This document shows positions 61,508 to 64,000 of a stretch of DNA of 64,000 nt, piece by piece (positions within the stretch are counted from its first letter, which is position 1; each line of letters starts with the position of its first letter). The stretch lies in NCBI RefSeq assembly GCF_008326305.1, contig NZ_BIXY01000002.1:79663-143662 (forward strand). Direction: 5' to 3'. The position numbers and the translations under genes were made by a program. The stretch is from Dictyobacter arantiisoli (GTDB taxonomy: Bacteria > Chloroflexota > Ktedonobacteria > Ktedonobacterales > Ktedonobacteraceae). The notes beneath the pieces are model-generated. The model worked only from the letters and a program-made list of their open reading frames with translations. It ran no database searches and had not been told where the DNA came from.

Positions 61508-62614
61508 TTAAAGTAATAGCATGGCATCTCCGAAGCTGAAGAAGCGGTAGCGTTCTTGGATGGCTTCCTGGTAGGCTGTTTCCATAAACTCTTTGCCCAT
61601 AAAGGCGCTGACGAGCAGCAGTAATGTGGAGCGTGGTAAATGGAAGTTTGTGATCATGGCGTCAACCAGTTTATATTTGCGTCCAGGCGTGATAAAGAGG
61701 CGCGTGCTGCCCTTAAATGGAGTGGTCTCGTCCTGTCCCTCTTGTAGGCTGGCGACACTTTCGAGGACGCGTACAGATGTGGTTCCGACGGCGATGATGC
61801 GACCACCTGCTTTGCGTGTGGCGTTGATCAATTCAGCGGTAGGTGCATCCAATTCAATCTCTTCGCTGTGCATTTTATGTTCGCTGACATTTTCCTCTTC
61901 TACAGGTCGGAAGGTGTCGAGACCAACATGCAGGGTTACGAAGCCTGTGCGTACGCCTTGTTGCCGTAAGCGCTCCAGTAACTCTGTGGTAAAGTGGAGC
62001 CCTGCAGTAGGAGCGGCGGCTGAACCACGAATACGCGCATAGACAGTCTGATAGCGCTCTTGATCCGCCAGGGATTCGTGAATATAGGGCGGTAGCGGCA
62101 TGCGTCCGATTTCGTCGATGCGTTGACGCACGGTGAGGATCTGATAGGGATCATTGCTGGCGTCGTTTGGCTCCTGGGGCACCCAGAAGTGGACGATGCG
62201 TCCACCGGCCTCGGTGCGCTCTTTGATCTCGGCCATTAAACGCGGTGCCTGGCCGGTTGGACCAAAGTGGATGAGCGCGCCTTCGCGTAAGCGGCGCCCA
62301 GGACGAACCAGTGTTTCCCAGTGATCGGGTCCTTTTTCGGTGCGCTCAGCCAACAGGAGCACCTCGACGGCTCCGCCTGTCTCGGCACGTTGTCCAAGCA
62401 GGCGGGCCGGGATAACTCGGCTCTGATTGGCGATCAGTAGATCACCGGGACGTAGGTACTCACCAATATCGCGGAAGTGACGGTGTTCCAGGGTCTGATC
62501 TGCCCGGCGGGCGACCAGTAAGCGTGAAGCGTCACGAGGCTCAATTGGTGTCTGAGCGATCAATTCTAATGGTAAATCGTAATCAAAATCACTTATTTTG
62601 AGGATATTATCCAC
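61508..62614 (-). CDS. queA: S-adenosylmethionine:tRNA ribosyltransferase-isomerase
   Basis: A 368-residue QueA that adds the epoxycyclopentanediol group from SAM to preQ1 at tRNA position 34 in queuosine synthesis. It has '[23 protein letters not shown]', '[12 protein letters not shown]', '[13 protein letters not shown]' and '[21 protein letters not shown]'. It starts at a GTG (62614) inside the ruvB end, overlapping it by 22 nt, with GGTGGAC-type site upstream; coupling is likely. The ruvB-queA order is common in bacteria. Confidence 0.95.
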   Translation of the reverse strand: MDNILKISDFDYDLPLELIAQTPIEPRDASRLLVARRADQTLEHRHFRDIGEYLRPGDLLIANQSRVIPARLLGQRAETGGAVEVLLLAERTEKGPDHWETLVRPGRRLREGALIHFGPTGQAPRLMAEIKERTEAGGRIVHFWVPQEPNDASNDPYQILTVRQRIDEIGRMPLPPYIHESLADQERYQTVYARIRGSAAAPTAGLHFTTELLERLRQQGVRTGFVTLHVGLDTFRPVEEENVSEHKMHSEEIELDAPTAELINATRKAGGRIIAVGTTSVRVLESVASLQEGQDETTPFKGSTRLFITPGRKYKLVDAMITNFHLPRSTLLLLVSAFMGKEFMETAYQEAIQERYRFFSFGDAMLLL

Positions 62615-63630
62615 GAACTCTGTCCACCTTCTCCACCTGGTGCTGTGAGACCGAGATGTTCATATGCTGCACGCATAGCTACACGGCCACGTGGTGTACG
62701 GGCTATAAAACCTAATTGTAACAGGTAAGGCTCATAGACATCTTCAATTGTCTCTGAATCCTCACTGGTGCTGGCTGCCAGGGTATCCAGGCCAACCGGG
62801 CCACCATTAAACTTCTGAATAATCGTCATGAGCATATTGCGGTCGGTTTGATCCAGACCGATCTCATCGACCTCCATGGCATCCAGAGCGGCCTTCGCCA
62901 CCTCATGGGTAATCACGCCATCCGCCCGGACCTGTGCATAATCGCGTACGCGTTTGAGCAAGCGGTTAACAATACGGGGGGTACCGCGTGCGCGGCTGGC
63001 GATTTCCGCAATGCCATCCTCCTGGGCCATTACACGCAGGATACGAGCTGAACGCGCCACGATGCGTTGCAAGGCGTCTTGATCATAGTATTCCATGCGA
63101 TAAATAGCGCCGAAGCGGTCGCGTAACGGGGCTGTCAGAGAGCCAACGCGGGTTGTCGCGCCGACGACGGTAAAGGGAGGGAGATTCAGGCGTAAGGATC
63201 GCGCGCTGGGACCCTTGCCAATCATCACATCGATGGCGAAATCTTCCATTGCTGAGTAGAGCCGTTCCTCTACCGCACGTGCCAGCCGATGAATTTCATC
63301 GATAAAAAGGATTTCCCCTGGTTGGAGTGAGGTCAAAATCGAGGCCAGATCCCCGGCATGCTCGATAGCTGGACCGGAGGTTGTTCGCAAGTTCACGCCC
63401 ATCTCGGCGGCGATAATATTGCAGAGCGTCGTCTTACCCAGTCCAGGCGGACCATAGAGCAGCACGTGATCAACCGATTCATTGCGGCGACGTGCAGCCT
63501 CTAACAGGATACTTAGATTTGCTTTGATTTTTTCTTGACCGACGTATTCAGACAGGTGATGAGGACGCAAGCTACCTTCGATAAGCTCTTCCTCTTCGCT
63601 GACATTTGATGAAACGAGGCGGTCCCCCAT
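62593..63630 (-). CDS. ruvB: Holliday junction branch-migration helicase RuvB
   Basis: A 345-residue AAA+ motor that drives branch migration with RuvA. Walker A 'GPPGLGKTT' (60-68), Walker B 'LFIDEIHRL' (108-116), sensor 1 '[19 protein letters not shown]' and the winged-helix C-domain ('[33 protein letters not shown]') are all present. The first 20 residues are acidic. It is upstream of and overlaps queA. ruvA and ruvC are not adjacent in this window. Confidence 0.96.
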   Translation of the reverse strand: MGDRLVSSNVSEEEELIEGSLRPHHLSEYVGQEKIKANLSILLEAARRRNESVDHVLLYGPPGLGKTTLCNIIAAEMGVNLRTTSGPAIEHAGDLASILTSLQPGEILFIDEIHRLARAVEERLYSAMEDFAIDVMIGKGPSARSLRLNLPPFTVVGATTRVGSLTAPLRDRFGAIYRMEYYDQDALQRIVARSARILRVMAQEDGIAEIASRARGTPRIVNRLLKRVRDYAQVRADGVITHEVAKAALDAMEVDEIGLDQTDRNMLMTIIQKFNGGPVGLDTLAASTSEDSETIEDVYEPYLLQLGFIARTPRGRVAMRAAYEHLGLTAPGGEGGQSSWIISSK

Positions 63631-63639
63631 ATCACTCTC

Positions 63640-63890
63640 CGCTTTGAAACTAGTGTTCTACAATGCTTCGTTTCAATTATATCAGAGTTTACCATTGACG
63701 TCGAGTTGGCATTTGAAACGTCAGCGCCTCCCTATCCTCATTTGTGGGATCGGAGGCGCAACCCGTAGGAGCCACCCTTCACGGGTGGAGAGGCATTGCA
63801 ACCTCGCCCCGAAGACGTGCCAGATCAGGCAGACATGAGAACGGGGTGCAAGAAGATCGTTGCCCTCCACCCGTGAAGGGCAATACCGCT
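63640..63890. repeat. Inverted repeat region related to R2/3' edge
   Basis: CCCTTCACGGGTGGA (63775-63789) and TCCACCCGTGAAGGG (63866-63880) are exact inverted copies flanking 76 bp that also holds GCAACCTCGCCCCG and CGGGGTGCAAG blocks. An ACCCGTAGGAG block at 63761-63771 matches the 71-bp repeats at 2901-3076. No gene is supported between ruvB and this region. Confidence 0.55.
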
Positions 63891-64000
63891 TAAATAGCGA
63901 GAAGCGGAGGAGATGAATTCTGTAGAGACCGACGAGGAATGGGTTGCAGGAAGTCGGCAAAGGTGGTGTTCTTCAAGGTGATGTTTTGATGCTTTGGTTT
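63890..64000 (-). CDS. Possible 3' end of a minus-strand gene
   Basis: The frame is open from the window edge and ends with TAA at 63890-63892. It gives 36 codons ('KPKHQNITLKNTTFADFLQ' then a Pro/Ser-rich end). No family can be named from this much. It may be chance, but codon usage and the solid reading frame make a truncated gene possible. Confidence 0.25.
   Translation of the reverse strand, partial: KPKHQNITLKNTTFADFLQPIPRRSLQNSSPPLLAI

Noticed and set aside
61249..61527. 92-codon minus-strand frame with repeated 'DLSVGLQR'
   Set aside because: The repeats in the product are those of the 51-bp DNA repeats; no start signal.

Overview
The window reads as a chromosomal segment of a Ktedonobacteria-type member of the Chloroflexota. 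This is inferred from moderate G+C, PknB-like kinases whose N-termini read 'MEDRIGQQLGNYK', several proteins with an N-terminal zinc ribbon plus one membrane helix, a complete 14-gene nuo operon, and many short palindromic repeats between genes. No CRISPR array, tRNA, rRNA, prophage or intact insertion sequence was recognised.

Layout. Positions 1-5420 hold the 3' end of recX, a membrane-anchored Ser/Thr kinase on the minus strand, and groES-groEL behind a promoter overlapped by a CIRCE operator. Positions 5750-9544 carry a SAM methyltransferase, an S9 peptidase and a VIT1/CCC1 transporter. Positions 9738-25190 are nuoA to nuoN, all on the minus strand, encoding proton-pumping NADH:quinone oxidoreductase (complex I). 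Positions 26044-34477 carry an aminotransferase/M20 peptidase pair, a PrsW-like membrane protease and dnaE, all minus.

Positions 35026-42074 hold the most unusual locus, four plus-strand genes: a pyridine-nucleotide flavoprotein fused to two FHA domains and a zinc ribbon; a protein with two [4Fe-4S] motifs, two cyclic-nucleotide-binding-like domains and four more [4Fe-4S] motifs; a five-helix membrane protein with two histidine pairs placed like a di-heme cytochrome b; and a zinc-ribbon membrane protein with an anti-sigma-K-like outer domain. Together they look like an electron route from NAD(P)H through FAD and iron-sulfur clusters to membrane hemes, built around phosphopeptide- and nucleotide-sensing modules. 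A perfect 19-bp palindrome lies just upstream.

Positions 42488-49931 carry a solitary DNA methyltransferase, a large protein with a nucleoside-phosphorylase-like C-terminus, a divergent XRE regulator/aldo-keto reductase pair, a TcmP-like protein and an esterase. Positions 49965-55958 hold a second sensor kinase divergent from a BACON-like repeat surface protein. Positions 56021-63630 carry DNase IV, a sigma factor with an HTH partner, a TPR protein, prs, queA and ruvB.

Two dispersed repeat families link the intergenic regions: a MITE-like element (three copies) with a long internal palindrome, and a modular GC-rich palindromic repeat (about six places). Several start codons were moved from the longest frame on the basis of ribosome-binding sites and family N-termini; each choice is explained in its entry.
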